Part shown: positions 43,679-52,403 of the stretch, in pieces
Layout of the letters: every line of letters starts with the position of its first letter
How positions within the stretch are numbered: position 1 is the first letter of the stretch
From: Salipiger marinus
Lineage (GTDB): Bacteria; Pseudomonadota; Alphaproteobacteria; Rhodobacterales; Rhodobacteraceae
Direction: 5' to 3'
Length of the DNA stretch: 64,000 nucleotides
Assembly (NCBI RefSeq): GCF_900100085.1
Contig: NZ_FNEJ01000001.1
Coordinates: 310,001-374,000 of the forward strand
Notes under the pieces: generated by a model
The model's database searches: none
What the model was told of the DNA's origin: nothing
What the model saw: only the letters and a program-made list of their open reading frames with translations
Program-made: the position numbers and the translations under genes

Positions 43679-44395
43679 TCAGATCGCCACTCGCTCGGCC
43701 AGCCGGTCCTGCACCAGTCCGGCCAGCCGCGCGACATCGGGCTGGACCGGCCTGCCCTGCGCATGGGCGGTGGCCAGCCGCTGCGCCGCCTGTTCCAGCA
43801 CGTGATCCCCCGCGCTATGCGCCACGCCGCGCAGGAAATGGGTCACATAGCCCAGCAGGTGATCGTCCGCCTCGTCCCCCAGCACATCGGCGGCATGGGC
43901 CATGTCATCGCGATAGGCCAGCGGATCGGGGCGGATCACGTCGTCGCAGACCAGCCGCATGCCCTTGGGCCGCCGCTCTTCGGGCAGCTGCGCCAGAATG
44001 GTGTTCTGGAAAATCGCAAGGCTTTCCACCGGTTTCGGCAGGAAATCATCCGCCCCCGCCGCCAGCGCCACATCCTCCGCGAAGCGGTCGCCGCTGGTGC
44101 CAAGGATCACCGACACCCGCGGCGCGGCTGCCGCCAGATCGGCGATCAGTTCGGCGCCGGACCCATCGGGCAGGCCCAGATCGATGATCACCACCGTGGG
44201 GCGATACACCGCCAGATGCCGCCGCGCCGATTGCAGGCAGTCCGCCCGCCGGATCCGCGCCCCGCTGCGCAGGCAGAGCAGCCGCATGGCATCACAGGCA
44301 TAGCGGCTGTCTTCCACCACCAGAACCGTCATGCCCAGCAGGGGCCGCGACTGCGACGGCCGCGCGATCGGGTTCAGTCCATCCTTGTCGGTCAT
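43679..44395 (-). CDS. Response regulator with receiver domain and unassigned helical C-terminus
   Basis: 238-residue protein. Receiver domain at about 23-140: acidic pair E28/D29, phospho-acceptor D72 (VVIIDLGLPDGSG), T100 and K121 (FLPKPVES). The remaining 100 residues (DDMAHAADVLGDEADDHLLGYVTHFLRGVAHSAGD...) are predicted helical and match no DNA-binding output domain that I recognise; a histidine-phosphotransfer or dimerisation role is possible. No kinase gene nearby. AAGGAG site before the ATG. Confidence 0.85.
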   Translation of the reverse strand: MTDKDGLNPIARPSQSRPLLGMTVLVVEDSRYACDAMRLLCLRSGARIRRADCLQSARRHLAVYRPTVVIIDLGLPDGSGAELIADLAAAAPRVSVILGTSGDRFAEDVALAAGADDFLPKPVESLAIFQNTILAQLPEERRPKGMRLVCDDVIRPDPLAYRDDMAHAADVLGDEADDHLLGYVTHFLRGVAHSAGDHVLEQAAQRLATAHAQGRPVQPDVARLAGLVQDRLAERVAI

Positions 44396-44527
44396 CTGAG
44401 TCTCCTTCAGCCACCCCCGCATCCTCCGGTCTCCTCCCTAACAGGCGGTTAATGGACGCACCCTCCTTGCGAGAATCCCCTCGGCCAAGCCATAAGCGGG
44501 ACCAGCCTTGCCCTTGGAGTGTCCAGC

Positions 44528-44932
44528 ATGATCGGTCGCCTGAACCATGTCGCCATCGCCGTCCCCGACCTTGACGCCGCCGCCGCGCAGTATCGCTGCA
44601 CGCTGGGGGCAAAGGTCGGCGCGCCGCAGGACGAACCCGATCACGGCGTGACCGTGATCTTCATCGAACTGCCCAACACCAAGATCGAACTGCTGTATCC
44701 CTTGGGCGAAAATTCCCCGATCGCGGGATTTCTGGAAAAGAACCCGTCAGGCGGGATTCATCACGTCTGCTACGAGGTGGATGACATTCTGGCGGCGCGG
44801 GACCATCTGAAAGCGGCGGGCGCCCGCGTGCTGGGCACCGGCGAGCCCAAGATCGGCGCCCATGGCAAACCCGTGCTGTTCCTGCATCCGAAGGATTTTC
44901 AGGGCACGCTGGTGGAACTGGAACAGGTTTGA
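44528..44932 (+). CDS. mce: Methylmalonyl-CoA epimerase
   Basis: 134-residue vicinal-oxygen-chelate protein interconverting (2R)- and (2S)-methylmalonyl-CoA in propionate assimilation. RLNHVAIAVPDLDAAAAQYR is the typical opening, with the metal His H7; GGIHHVCYEVDDI and HPKDFQGTLVELEQ give the other ligands. Length is typical. GGAG upstream. The mutase genes are not in the window. Confidence 0.93.
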   Translation: MIGRLNHVAIAVPDLDAAAAQYRCTLGAKVGAPQDEPDHGVTVIFIELPNTKIELLYPLGENSPIAGFLEKNPSGGIHHVCYEVDDILAARDHLKAAGARVLGTGEPKIGAHGKPVLFLHPKDFQGTLVELEQV

Positions 44933-44954
44933 CCGACCGACAGGAGATATTTGA

Positions 44955-45242
44955 ATGGCCATCACTTCCGCGCTCGTGCTTTACGCCGTGATCTGGTTCA
45001 TGACCTTTCTCTGCGTGATCCCGCTGCGGCTGAAAACGCAGGGCGATCTGGGGCAGGTCGTGCCCGGCACCCATGCCAGCAGCCCCGAGGTGCACAACCT
45101 CAAGCGCAAGGCGATCATCACCAGCGGCGTCGCGCTGGTGATCTGGGCGATCCTTGCCACCATCATCCTTGGCGGCTTCATCACCGTGCGCGACATCGAC
45201 AGCTGGATGTTCAACCGCATGGCACCGCTCAGCGGATCCTGA
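44955..45242 (+). CDS. DUF1467 family membrane protein
   Basis: 95-residue protein with two membrane helices (about 4-22 and 56-76) and GDLGQVVPGTHASSP between them. The layout LYAVIWFMTFLCVIPLRLKTQG is the DUF1467 signature, a small inner-membrane family of alphaproteobacteria commonly found directly after mce, as here (22 bp). Function unknown. Strong AGGAG site. Confidence 0.88.
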   Translation: MAITSALVLYAVIWFMTFLCVIPLRLKTQGDLGQVVPGTHASSPEVHNLKRKAIITSGVALVIWAILATIILGGFITVRDIDSWMFNRMAPLSGS

Positions 45243-45247
45243 CCGGA

Positions 45248-45949
45248 TCAGCCTGCGGGGCGCTGGCCCTGCAGGCGGTGGAACAGATGGGTGAAGGTCG
45301 CGGCCCCCAGAATGGGGATCAGCAGGTTCACCAGCGGGATGGTCAGCGGCAGCGCCATCAGCACCCCGGCGATCCAGATCGTGCCCAGATGGCGGCGGCG
45401 CAGGCGCGTCGCCTCGGCGCGCCCGACGCGCCGGATGGCGGCAAGGGTGAAATATTCCCGCCCCAGCAGAAAGCCGTTCAGCCCCCAGAAGATGAAGGGC
45501 GCGAAGGGCGCAAACATCAGATACAGCACCAGCGCCACGAGGTTGGCGAGGATCAGCACCCCCAGAAAGGCGGCGCTGTCGCGCAGTTCCTCGGTCCATG
45601 GCACGTTGCGGCCCGGGCCAAGTGCCGGATAATGCCGGTCCTCCACCGCCTGCGCCACCTCGTCCAGAAAGAACGAGGTGATGGCGGAGGCCACGGGCAC
45701 CATCAGCACCACCGACAGCAGCAGCATCAGCGGCACCGCGCCCCAGCTGATGGCGGTGTCGACCCATGTGATCTGGCCGATCCATGGCAGGGTGACGCTG
45801 TCGCCCACCAGCCAGCCCACCAGCCAGACAAAGGCGACATAGATCGCGATGAACACCCCCACCGTCAGCGCCAGCCCCTTGAGCAGCACCGACCGGAACC
45901 GGACATCACCCAGCTGGGCGAGCGCGGCGAAGAAAGACGCAAGGATCAT
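45248..45949 (-). CDS. EI24/CysZ-like membrane protein
   Basis: 233-residue inner-membrane protein with hydrophobic stretches at about 24-48, 65-93, 128-162 and 188-215, a CysZ/EI24-type layout. PFIFWGLNGFLLGREYFTLAAIRR is the conserved block. CysZ imports sulfate in enterobacteria; distant members like this are not shown to do so. The ATG at 45949 overlaps the nitroreductase stop (ATGA), which supports this start over an in-frame ATG four codons upstream. Confidence 0.82.
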   Translation of the reverse strand: MILASFFAALAQLGDVRFRSVLLKGLALTVGVFIAIYVAFVWLVGWLVGDSVTLPWIGQITWVDTAISWGAVPLMLLLSVVLMVPVASAITSFFLDEVAQAVEDRHYPALGPGRNVPWTEELRDSAAFLGVLILANLVALVLYLMFAPFAPFIFWGLNGFLLGREYFTLAAIRRVGRAEATRLRRRHLGTIWIAGVLMALPLTIPLVNLLIPILGAATFTHLFHRLQGQRPAG

Positions 45950-46524
45950 GTGTCCATCCATGTGGTGATGCGGTCCAGATCCGGGCGCGGACGGTCCGGC
46001 GGCGCAGAGGTTTCGGTGCCGATATGCAGAAAGCCCGCCACCCGCTCCTGCGGGGCAAGGCCAAGCTGCTGCTCGCCGAAGGCGCGGTCATGCGCCACCC
46101 AGCCGCTGAGCCAGTTGGCCCCCCAGCCCGAGGCCAGCGCGGCATTCAGCAGCGCCAGACAGACGGCGCCTGCGGAATAGGTCTGTTCCAGCGGCGGGAT
46201 CTTGGGGCTGTCCTTCTGCACCTCCACCACCACCACGCAAAGCGGGCTGTCGGCAAAGGCGGCGCGGGCCTTGGCGGCCTGATCCTCGTCCAGACCCAGC
46301 GCTGCGGCGCGGCCCGTGGCGGCAAGCGCCAGCCGCTCCAGCGCGGTGCGGCCCAGCACGATGAACCGCCACGGCTCCAGCTTGCCATGGTCGGGGCTGC
46401 GGGCGGCGGCGATCAGAATCGGCACCAGCTGGTCGCGGTCCGGCGCGGGGGTGGTCAGGGTCTTGGCCGGGCGAGACCGCCGGGTCAGCAGGAAGTCCAT
46501 CGCCTGCGGGTTGGGGCTGGGCAT
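45946..46524 (-). CDS. Nitroreductase-family FMN oxidoreductase (YdjA-like)
   Basis: 192-residue nitroreductase-fold protein. LLTRRSRPAKTL is the FMN-binding opening and AARSPDHGKLEPWRFIVLG the YdjA-type block; SGWGANWLSGWVAHD near the middle completes the FMN site. NAD(P)H-dependent; substrate unknown. Two ATGs lie six bases apart; 46524 has AAGGAG at six bases, whereas 46530 has none, so 46524 is chosen. Coupled to the EI24 gene. Confidence 0.9.
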   Translation of the reverse strand: MPSPNPQAMDFLLTRRSRPAKTLTTPAPDRDQLVPILIAAARSPDHGKLEPWRFIVLGRTALERLALAATGRAAALGLDEDQAAKARAAFADSPLCVVVVEVQKDSPKIPPLEQTYSAGAVCLALLNAALASGWGANWLSGWVAHDRAFGEQQLGLAPQERVAGFLHIGTETSAPPDRPRPDLDRITTWMDT

Positions 46525-46623
46525 GCGCATCTCCTTGGATTGCCGGTTCTATGTCAGCCTTTGCGGCGCGGGATTCAACCGCCCGCGTTGCCGGATCCGC
46601 AGGCGGCTGCTACAGCCAGCGGC

Positions 46624-46875
46624 ATGGAGGATCTGCGCCATCTTGCCCTGCCCGGCACCACGCTTGCCCTGCGCGTCACCCCGCGCGCCGCGCGCAATGC
46701 CGTCACGCTGAAGGACGGGCAGCTGCGCGTCACCGTCACCACCGTGCCGGAGGACGGCAAGGCCAATGCCGCCGTGGTGCAGCTGCTGGCCAAGGCGCTG
46801 GGGATTCCAAAATCGCGGCTGACGCTGGTCCGGGGCGCCACATCGCGCGACAAGCTGTTCCGGATCGAGCCGTGA
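46624..46875 (+). CDS. DUF167 (YggU) family protein
   Basis: 83-residue protein. LRVTPRAARNAVTL, VTTVPEDGKANAAVVQLLAKAL and LVRGATSRDKLFRI are the YggU/DUF167 signatures. Structure known in the family, function not. Its stop directly abuts the stop of the next, convergent gene, forming TGATCA. Confidence 0.93.
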   Translation: MEDLRHLALPGTTLALRVTPRAARNAVTLKDGQLRVTVTTVPEDGKANAAVVQLLAKALGIPKSRLTLVRGATSRDKLFRIEP

Positions 46876-47109
46876 TCAGCGCTTGGCGCGGGTATAGACG
46901 CCTTCGGGCAGGCTGAGCGCCGCCGCCAGATCCTTCATCTGCGACAGCGACAGGGTGATCCGGTTCACGCGGTCGGTGCGCGGGTCATACTGTTCGACCG
47001 TGATACATTCCTCGAAACTGGAAACGATCACGTCTTCCTGCAAATGTGGGCTGCCCTCGTCGACGAGGGTGACCACGGTGGCGTCAAATTCGTGCTCTAT
47101 GCTGAACAT
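46876..47109 (-). CDS. Small conserved-looking protein, 77 aa, unknown function
   Basis: 77-residue acidic protein beginning MFSIEHEFDATVVTLVDEG, probably mostly beta-strand in its first half (VEQYDPRTDRVNRITLSLSQ) and helical at the end. No signal or membrane segment; one cysteine (C35). I do not recognise the family. It is flanked tightly by the YggU gene (0 bp) and faces the M48 peptidase gene divergently, which leaves no room for another gene and supports it being real. Confidence 0.65.
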   Translation of the reverse strand: MFSIEHEFDATVVTLVDEGSPHLQEDVIVSSFEECITVEQYDPRTDRVNRITLSLSQMKDLAAALSLPEGVYTRAKR

Positions 47110-47253
47110 GGGCTCAGCCTAGACCAGCCCCGTGGTCCTGCCCAGCCCCGAAATCGCATCTGCGTGTATGCCCGTGGCGGCAGGCTGGCGCCGCGCCCGC
47201 AGCCGGGCTACGCTTGGCCCAAGGTCCACCCCGAACCGGAGAGCGCGCCACCG

Positions 47254-47970
47254 ATGCACCGCCTGATTCCCCTTGTCCTCGCCCTGCTGACCATGGCCGG
47301 CTGCGCCACCGTGCCCGTAATGACCAATCCCGGCCAGCCCTCCGCGATCCAAGGCCAGCCTGCGGAACGGGCGGCACGGCAGTTCGTGCAGGTGGTGGAC
47401 CGGGTGGAACCGGTGGCGGAGGCGGAATGCCGCCGCCTGCTGCGGATGTCCGCCAATTGCGATTTCCTGATCGTGGTGGATGACCGTCCGGGGCAGGAGC
47501 CCAACGCCTTTCAGACGCTGGATCGCTCTGGCCGGCCCATTCTTGCCTTCAACATCCCGCTCATCCAGTCGGTGGACAATGCTGACGAACTGGCCTTCGT
47601 CATGGGGCACGAAGCGTCGCATCACATCCTTGGGCATCTGGGCCGGGTGCAGCAGGACGCGACCATCGGCGCCATCGTGTTTTCCGGGCTCGCCGCCATG
47701 ACCGGGGCGGATGCCCAGTCCGTGCGCTCTGCCGAGGAATTCGGCGCCTCGCTGGGGGCGCGCACCTTTACCAAGGATTACGAGCTGGAGGCCGACCAGC
47801 TTGGCACCATCGTCACGCTGCGCGCGGGCTATGATCCGGTGCGGGGGGCGGAATTCTTCACCCGCCTGCCCGATCCCGGCAACCGCTTCCTTGGCACCCA
47901 CCCGCCGAACGCCGCCCGCATGGAAATCGTGCGCCGCACCGCCGAAGCCGCGCGCGCGGGCGGAGTCTGA
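47254..47970 (+). CDS. M48-family metallopeptidase, probable lipoprotein
   Basis: 238-residue protein with a lipoprotein-type signal (LVLALLTMAGC, Cys17) and an M48 domain: HEASH at 119-123 with catalytic E120, and the third ligand in YELEADQLG. AFNIPLIQSVDNADELAFVMGHE is the family N-side. Related to BepA/LoiP, which handle outer-membrane protein quality; no TPR repeats are present, so it is the short form. The -3 residue of the lipobox is Met, less common than Leu. Confidence 0.9.
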   Translation: MHRLIPLVLALLTMAGCATVPVMTNPGQPSAIQGQPAERAARQFVQVVDRVEPVAEAECRRLLRMSANCDFLIVVDDRPGQEPNAFQTLDRSGRPILAFNIPLIQSVDNADELAFVMGHEASHHILGHLGRVQQDATIGAIVFSGLAAMTGADAQSVRSAEEFGASLGARTFTKDYELEADQLGTIVTLRAGYDPVRGAEFFTRLPDPGNRFLGTHPPNAARMEIVRRTAEAARAGGV

Positions 47971-48062
47971 TCCACACCCCGCGACATTGACCTGCATCAA
48001 GGGCGGCGCGCCCGCCCGATGCTACGCTTCCCCGGTCTGACAGGTCACAGAGGGAGGCCCCG

Positions 48063-48323
48063 ATGCCCGGACGCGAAGATCTGAAACGCCACGCCCGGCT
48101 GGTCGATGACATGGCGACAGCGCTTGGCCTTGACCTGCAGGAGCAGATGCTGCGCGGCAGGCTCGACATGGACGGGCTGGAGGAGGCGGTGTTCAGCTGC
48201 ACCGCCTGCACCCGTCCCGGCGACTGCGAAAGCTGGCTCGCGCAGCATAACGGGGCGCCGGAGCAGGCCGCGCCGGACTACTGCCGCAACGCCACCCTGT
48301 TCAGCGATCTGCGCAAGGGCTGA
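48063..48323 (+). CDS. DUF6455-like Cys4 protein (copy 1)
   Basis: 86-residue protein: helical N-terminal half (LKRHARLVDDMATALGLDLQEQML), then C46-x2-C49-x5-C55 and C74 followed by NATLF. The four cysteines suggest a bound metal or Fe-S cluster. It resembles the small proteins I recall as DUF6455; function unknown. AGGGAGG site upstream. Followed 3 bp later by a paralogue with the same cysteine spacing. Confidence 0.75.
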   Translation: MPGREDLKRHARLVDDMATALGLDLQEQMLRGRLDMDGLEEAVFSCTACTRPGDCESWLAQHNGAPEQAAPDYCRNATLFSDLRKG

Positions 48324-48326
48324 GCC

Positions 48327-48623
48327 GTGACCGGCGCCAGACCCCGCCCGCCGCGGCCCTTGGGCGATGCGACAGAGCATTACTGGCGCGTGCAGCGCAT
48401 GGCCCGCGCCACCGGGCTTGATCTGGTGGAGGCGCAGCAGGATGGCGCGCTGGATCCGCGACACTGGGCGGGGATGGTGCGGCGCTGCCGGGGCTGCGCC
48501 TGGGCCGAGGCCTGTGGCCGCTGGCTCGACCGCCCCGAGGACAGCCCGCGCCCCCTGCCCGAGGGATGCGCCAACCGGCGGCTCTTTGGCACGTTGCAGG
48601 CGCTGGCGCAGACCGGTGCCTGA
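48327..48623 (+). CDS. DUF6455-like Cys4 protein (copy 2)
   Basis: 98-residue paralogue of the preceding protein: YWRVQRMARATGLDLVEAQQDG, then C54-x2-C57-x5-C63 (CRGCAWAEAC) and C81 followed by NRRLF. Starts with GTG 3 bp after copy 1 stops, so the two form one unit. This copy is closer to the family pattern (HWAGMVRRCRGCAWAEACGRWL). A strong bidirectional terminator follows. Confidence 0.78.
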   Translation: MTGARPRPPRPLGDATEHYWRVQRMARATGLDLVEAQQDGALDPRHWAGMVRRCRGCAWAEACGRWLDRPEDSPRPLPEGCANRRLFGTLQALAQTGA

Positions 48624-48634
48624 GGCCCCAGACA

Positions 48635-48663
48635 GAAACGGCCCCCGAATTGGGGGCCGTTTC
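48635..48663. terminator. Bidirectional intrinsic terminator
   Basis: GAAACGGCCCCC and its exact complement form a 12-bp stem with a 5-base loop (GAATT), with TTTC running out on the plus strand and the mirrored TTTC on the minus strand. It lies between the convergent DUF6455-like pair and the NDUFA9-like gene and can serve both. Confidence 0.88.
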
Positions 48664-48687
48664 TATTCGGGGCAGAGCCGGGCAGGA

Positions 48688-49671
48688 TCAGTCGGCGCGC
48701 AGGCCGCCTGCCGATTCCTTGATGGCGTCGTACTGGCCGGACGGGCGGAAGCGCCACAGATATTCCGGCAGCACCGCTTCGGGCGCGGTGGGGGTGATGC
48801 CCAGTTCGGCAAAACCGCGCGCGCCTTCGGACACCACGTTGTCCTTGCGCAGCATCACCACCTGATCGCGGGTGATCTGCGCCGGAAACAGCCCGCCGGT
48901 CATGCGCTGGCCAAATTCCGACACGCTGGCGATGATGTTCGCCACGCCATAGGGGATGTCCGCGATCAGACGGCGGCGGCGGATCACCTTCAGCATGCCC
49001 TCCATCAGCTCGCGGAAGGTTTCCACCTCCGGCCCGCCCAGTTCATAGATGCCGGGCGACGCTTCGCCCGTGGCGCCCTTGACCGCGGCATGCGCCACGT
49101 CATCGACATAGACCGGCTGGAACCGGATGTTGGCCCCCACCACGGGCAGCACCGGCCCCATGCGCGACATGCCCGCGAAGCGGTTGAAGAAGCCGTCACC
49201 GGGGCCGAAGATCACCGAAGGCCGCAGGATCACGGCACCGGGGAACGCCGCCATCACCGCATCCTCGCCAAGCGCCTTGGTCCGGGCATAGGCCGACTCG
49301 CTGTCGCGGTCCGCCCCCAGCGCCGAGATATGGACCATATGCGCCACGCCCTGTTCGGCGGCGATGCGGGCGATGCGCGCGGCGCCTTCGTGCTGCACCG
49401 CGTCAAAGCTGTTCTTGCCCCGGGCATCGAAGGTGCCCACGCAATTGACCACCGCATCGGCGCCCATCATCACCGACCGCACCGACTCGTCGTTGCGGAT
49501 GTTGCACAGCACCGGCTCCACCTGACCGACCGTGCCATAGGGGCGGACAAACAGCGCCTCGTTCGGACGCCGGACGGCGACGCGGACGCGCCAGCCAAGC
49601 TTGGCCATACGACGGGCGACGTAACGACCGACAAAGCCGGATCCCCCATAAATGGTGACGAGTTTGCTCAT
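48688..49671 (-). CDS. NDUFA9-like NAD-dependent epimerase/dehydratase family protein
   Basis: 327-residue atypical SDR. N-terminal Rossmann loop VTIYGGSGFVGRYVARRMAK (GGSGFVG), then VNCVGTFDARGKNSFDAVQHEGAARIARIAAE and ILRPSVIFGPGDGFFNRF, the layout of the complex I accessory subunit NDUFA9 and its bacterial relatives. In alphaproteobacteria this is a complex I-associated candidate or a separate oxidoreductase. The YxxxK of classical SDR is at SAYARTKALGE. CAGGAG site upstream. Confidence 0.88.
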   Translation of the reverse strand: MSKLVTIYGGSGFVGRYVARRMAKLGWRVRVAVRRPNEALFVRPYGTVGQVEPVLCNIRNDESVRSVMMGADAVVNCVGTFDARGKNSFDAVQHEGAARIARIAAEQGVAHMVHISALGADRDSESAYARTKALGEDAVMAAFPGAVILRPSVIFGPGDGFFNRFAGMSRMGPVLPVVGANIRFQPVYVDDVAHAAVKGATGEASPGIYELGGPEVETFRELMEGMLKVIRRRRLIADIPYGVANIIASVSEFGQRMTGGLFPAQITRDQVVMLRKDNVVSEGARGFAELGITPTAPEAVLPEYLWRFRPSGQYDAIKESAGGLRAD

Positions 49672-49774
49672 CTGGCGACTCCTGCTGCGAGGTTCTCCGG
49701 ACCTGAATACCCATGCAGGCCGGGCCGGGCAAGGTGGCGTGGTGTCGCCGGGAAAACGAAATGAAAAAAACCCG

Positions 49775-49803
49775 TTGACACTGTTTGCTACTCCCCTTAA
49801 ACG
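49775..49803 (+). promoter_or_regulatory. Promoter of tRNA-Leu
   Basis: TTGACA (49775-49780) is a perfect -35 element; TTAAAC or TAAACG follows at 16-17 bp as a weaker -10. The mature tRNA begins 17 bp downstream. Confidence 0.6.
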
Positions 49804-49819
49804 CCCCTTCACCACCTGT

Positions 49820-49905
<86 letters not shown>

Positions 49906-49936
49906 CTTACTCCCCCCTAAAAATCTCCCGATATGT

Positions 49937-49967
49937 CCCGCCGCTCGCAGCGGGATCGCGGGCGTTT
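49937..49967 (+). terminator. Possible terminator of tRNA-Leu
   Basis: CCGCT-CGC-AGCGG inside CCCG...CGGG, followed within a few bases by GTTTT. Two alternative pairings exist, so the call is weak. The rest of the 246 bp up to the receptor gene shows a TTGACA at 50054-50059 but no convincing -10 and no clear iron-regulator box. Confidence 0.4.
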
Positions 49968-50151
49968 TGCTGTGCACGCCCCGTCGAGCCAGAGCCATGT
50001 CCGCGCGCGTCCTGCGCCCACAGATGCAGGGCTGCAACAGTCGCGGCATATACTTGACAGAAACACTTGAGAAATCCGTCCCCAGAGCGTCTTTGACCGG
50101 CAAAGCAAGCTTTTCGCCAGCCAGACACCCTTTCAGGTCAGGATCCGTCCC

Positions 50152-52380
50152 ATGGCGACAAAACGCGCAAGCCTTGCGTCCGGCACAGCCATTCTTCTAC
50201 TTGTGTCGATGGGCACGCTGGTCGGCACCGCCCGCGCCCAGTCCACAGACTCCGAAACCGCCGGTGACGGCTACCTTGGCACGCTGGTCATCAGCGCCGA
50301 GGACCAGATCAAGCAGGCGCTCGGCGCCTCGACGGTGACCGGGGAAGATCTGGAAAAGCAGCCTGTCGTCAATGATATCGCCGACATCATCCGCAAGCAA
50401 CCCGGCGTCAACCTGACCGGCAACAGCGCCTCTGGCCAGCGCGGCAACCAGCGCCAGATCGACATTCGCGGCATGGGTCCGGAAAACGTGCTGATCCTTG
50501 TAGATGGCCGCCCGGTGACCTCGCGCAATGCGGCGCGCATGGGCCGTCAGGGCGAACGCGACACGCGCGGCGATTCCAACTGGGTGCCCGCCGAACTGGT
50601 GGAGCGGATCGAGGTGATCCGCGGCCCGGCTGCCGCCCGCTATGGCTCTGGCGCGGCGGGCGGTGTGGTCAACATCATCACCAAAAAGCAGCTCGACGAA
50701 CCGACCGCACAGGTCAGCCTGCATTTTGATGCCCCCGAAAGCGACAAGGAGGGCGTCACCCGCCGCGCCAACGTGCTGTTCGCAGGCCCGCTGAACGACC
50801 GGCTGAGCTACCGGCTTTATGCCAATGTCAACAAGACCGATGGCGACGATCCGGACATCAACGAGGGCGAGGCCGCTGGCAGCGAAGGGGTCACCAACCG
50901 CGATCTGGGCGCCCTGCTGAGCTGGCAGCTGAACGCGCAGAACACGCTGGATTTCGAACTGACCCATTCTCGGCAGACCAACCTTTTTGCGGGGGAAACC
51001 GGCTTCGGCTCGGGCGTGACCGAGGAAATCGGCGACGACACCACCGGCACCTTCAGCCCCGTGGGCGAAGAAACCCGCCGCGACACGCGCACCGTTCTGG
51101 CGGTCACCCATACTGGCGATTACGATTTCGGCAGTTCGCAGAGCTATCTTCAGTATGAACGCACGCTGAACAGCGCGCTGTGCCAAGGCACGTCCGGCGG
51201 TGGCGAGGGCACGCTGTCCTATTGCGTCGACAGTGACGGCGACGGCACCAATGACGATGTGGCGTGGGTCGATACCGACTATGACGCGCTGTCGGGCAAG
51301 ACGCAGTGGGATCTGTATGGCAGCCTGATGGGGGCGGAAACCACCTATACGCTGGGGGCCGAACTGCGGGCCGAGCGCATCAATCAGGACATCCCCGACG
51401 CGCTGCTGGCCGCCAGCCCGACCCGCGACGAGTTCAAGGACGAAGACGCCAAGCGCCAGACCATCTGGGGCGTCTATTCCGAAGCCAACATCCTTGTGAA
51501 CGACCGGCTGACCCTGACTCCGGGCCTGCGCTACGACAGGTCCGACAAGTTCGGCGGCAACTGGTCGCCCAGCCTGAACGCCACCTATGATTTCGACGAC
51601 GAATGGTCGATGAAAGTGGGCATCGCGCGGGCGTTCAAGGCGCCGAACCTGTTCCAGCTGAACCCGGATTACTATTACAACACCATGGGCATGGGCTGCC
51701 CGGACGGGTTCAGCGGCCCCTGCCGGATTCAGGGCAATGCCGATCTGGATCCGGAAATCTCGATCAACAAGGAAATCGGCGTGGCCTATAACGGCCTTTC
51801 GGGCCGCAGCTTCAGCCTGACCTATTTCCACAACGATTACCGCGACCGCATCGCTGCGGATGTGGTCGGCGGCGAGGTCGATCCATCCACCGGCGGCTCC
51901 GTCTTCCAGTGGGCAAACGTGCCCGAAGCGGTGGTGGCGGGCTGGGAAGGCAATTTCTACACCCCGATTGCCGAGGATTTCGCCTTCAACATGAACTTCA
52001 CCGTGATGACGGAATCGGAAAACAAGCAGACCGGCAACCCGCTGAGCCTTGTGCCCGATTACACGGTCAACGCGGCGCTGGACTGGCAGGCCACCGACGA
52101 TCTGCTGCTGCGGCTGTCGGCCACCCATTACGGCACGATCCCGACCATCACCACCACGCTCAGCACCAATGTCGAGGTCACCGACGAGGCCGATCTGACC
52201 GAGCGTGATCCCTACACGCTGGTCGATCTGTCAGCCAAATGGGATCTGGGCGACGACTCCCACATCTCTGCGGGGGTCACCAACCTGTTCGACACCTCGA
52301 TCGAGCGCACCGGCAACGGGTCGGAGACCTTCAACGAACCGGGGCGTGCCTATTTCATCGGTCTGACCAAGACCTTCTGA
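50152..52380 (+). CDS. TonB-dependent siderophore receptor, FepA-like
   Basis: 742-residue outer-membrane receptor. Signal peptide 1-29 (ILLLVSMGTLVGTARAQ), plug domain (about 60-190) with DIRGMGPENVLILVDGRPV and RGERDTRGDSNWVPAELVERI, then the 22-strand barrel ending in F. The block GPAAARYGSGAAGGVVNIITKK is the FepA/PfeA/PirA signature for catecholate siderophores such as enterobactin. No periplasmic uptake genes lie nearby; a methyltransferase gene follows. C-terminal strand AYFIGLTKTF fits BAM targeting. No clear iron box upstream. Confidence 0.93.
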   Translation: MATKRASLASGTAILLLVSMGTLVGTARAQSTDSETAGDGYLGTLVISAEDQIKQALGASTVTGEDLEKQPVVNDIADIIRKQPGVNLTGNSASGQRGNQRQIDIRGMGPENVLILVDGRPVTSRNAARMGRQGERDTRGDSNWVPAELVERIEVIRGPAAARYGSGAAGGVVNIITKKQLDEPTAQVSLHFDAPESDKEGVTRRANVLFAGPLNDRLSYRLYANVNKTDGDDPDINEGEAAGSEGVTNRDLGALLSWQLNAQNTLDFELTHSRQTNLFAGETGFGSGVTEEIGDDTTGTFSPVGEETRRDTRTVLAVTHTGDYDFGSSQSYLQYERTLNSALCQGTSGGGEGTLSYCVDSDGDGTNDDVAWVDTDYDALSGKTQWDLYGSLMGAETTYTLGAELRAERINQDIPDALLAASPTRDEFKDEDAKRQTIWGVYSEANILVNDRLTLTPGLRYDRSDKFGGNWSPSLNATYDFDDEWSMKVGIARAFKAPNLFQLNPDYYYNTMGMGCPDGFSGPCRIQGNADLDPEISINKEIGVAYNGLSGRSFSLTYFHNDYRDRIAADVVGGEVDPSTGGSVFQWANVPEAVVAGWEGNFYTPIAEDFAFNMNFTVMTESENKQTGNPLSLVPDYTVNAALDWQATDDLLLRLSATHYGTIPTITTTLSTNVEVTDEADLTERDPYTLVDLSAKWDLGDDSHISAGVTNLFDTSIERTGNGSETFNEPGRAYFIGLTKTF

Positions 52381-52403
52381 TCGGCTCGTCCCGACCATTA
52401 CGG

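Noticed and set aside
50041-50110. Iron-regulator (Fur/Irr/RirA) box upstream of the FepA-like receptor
   Set aside because: I looked for ICE-, iron-rhodo- and Fur-type patterns and found only TTGACA with no partner element; no call is justified.
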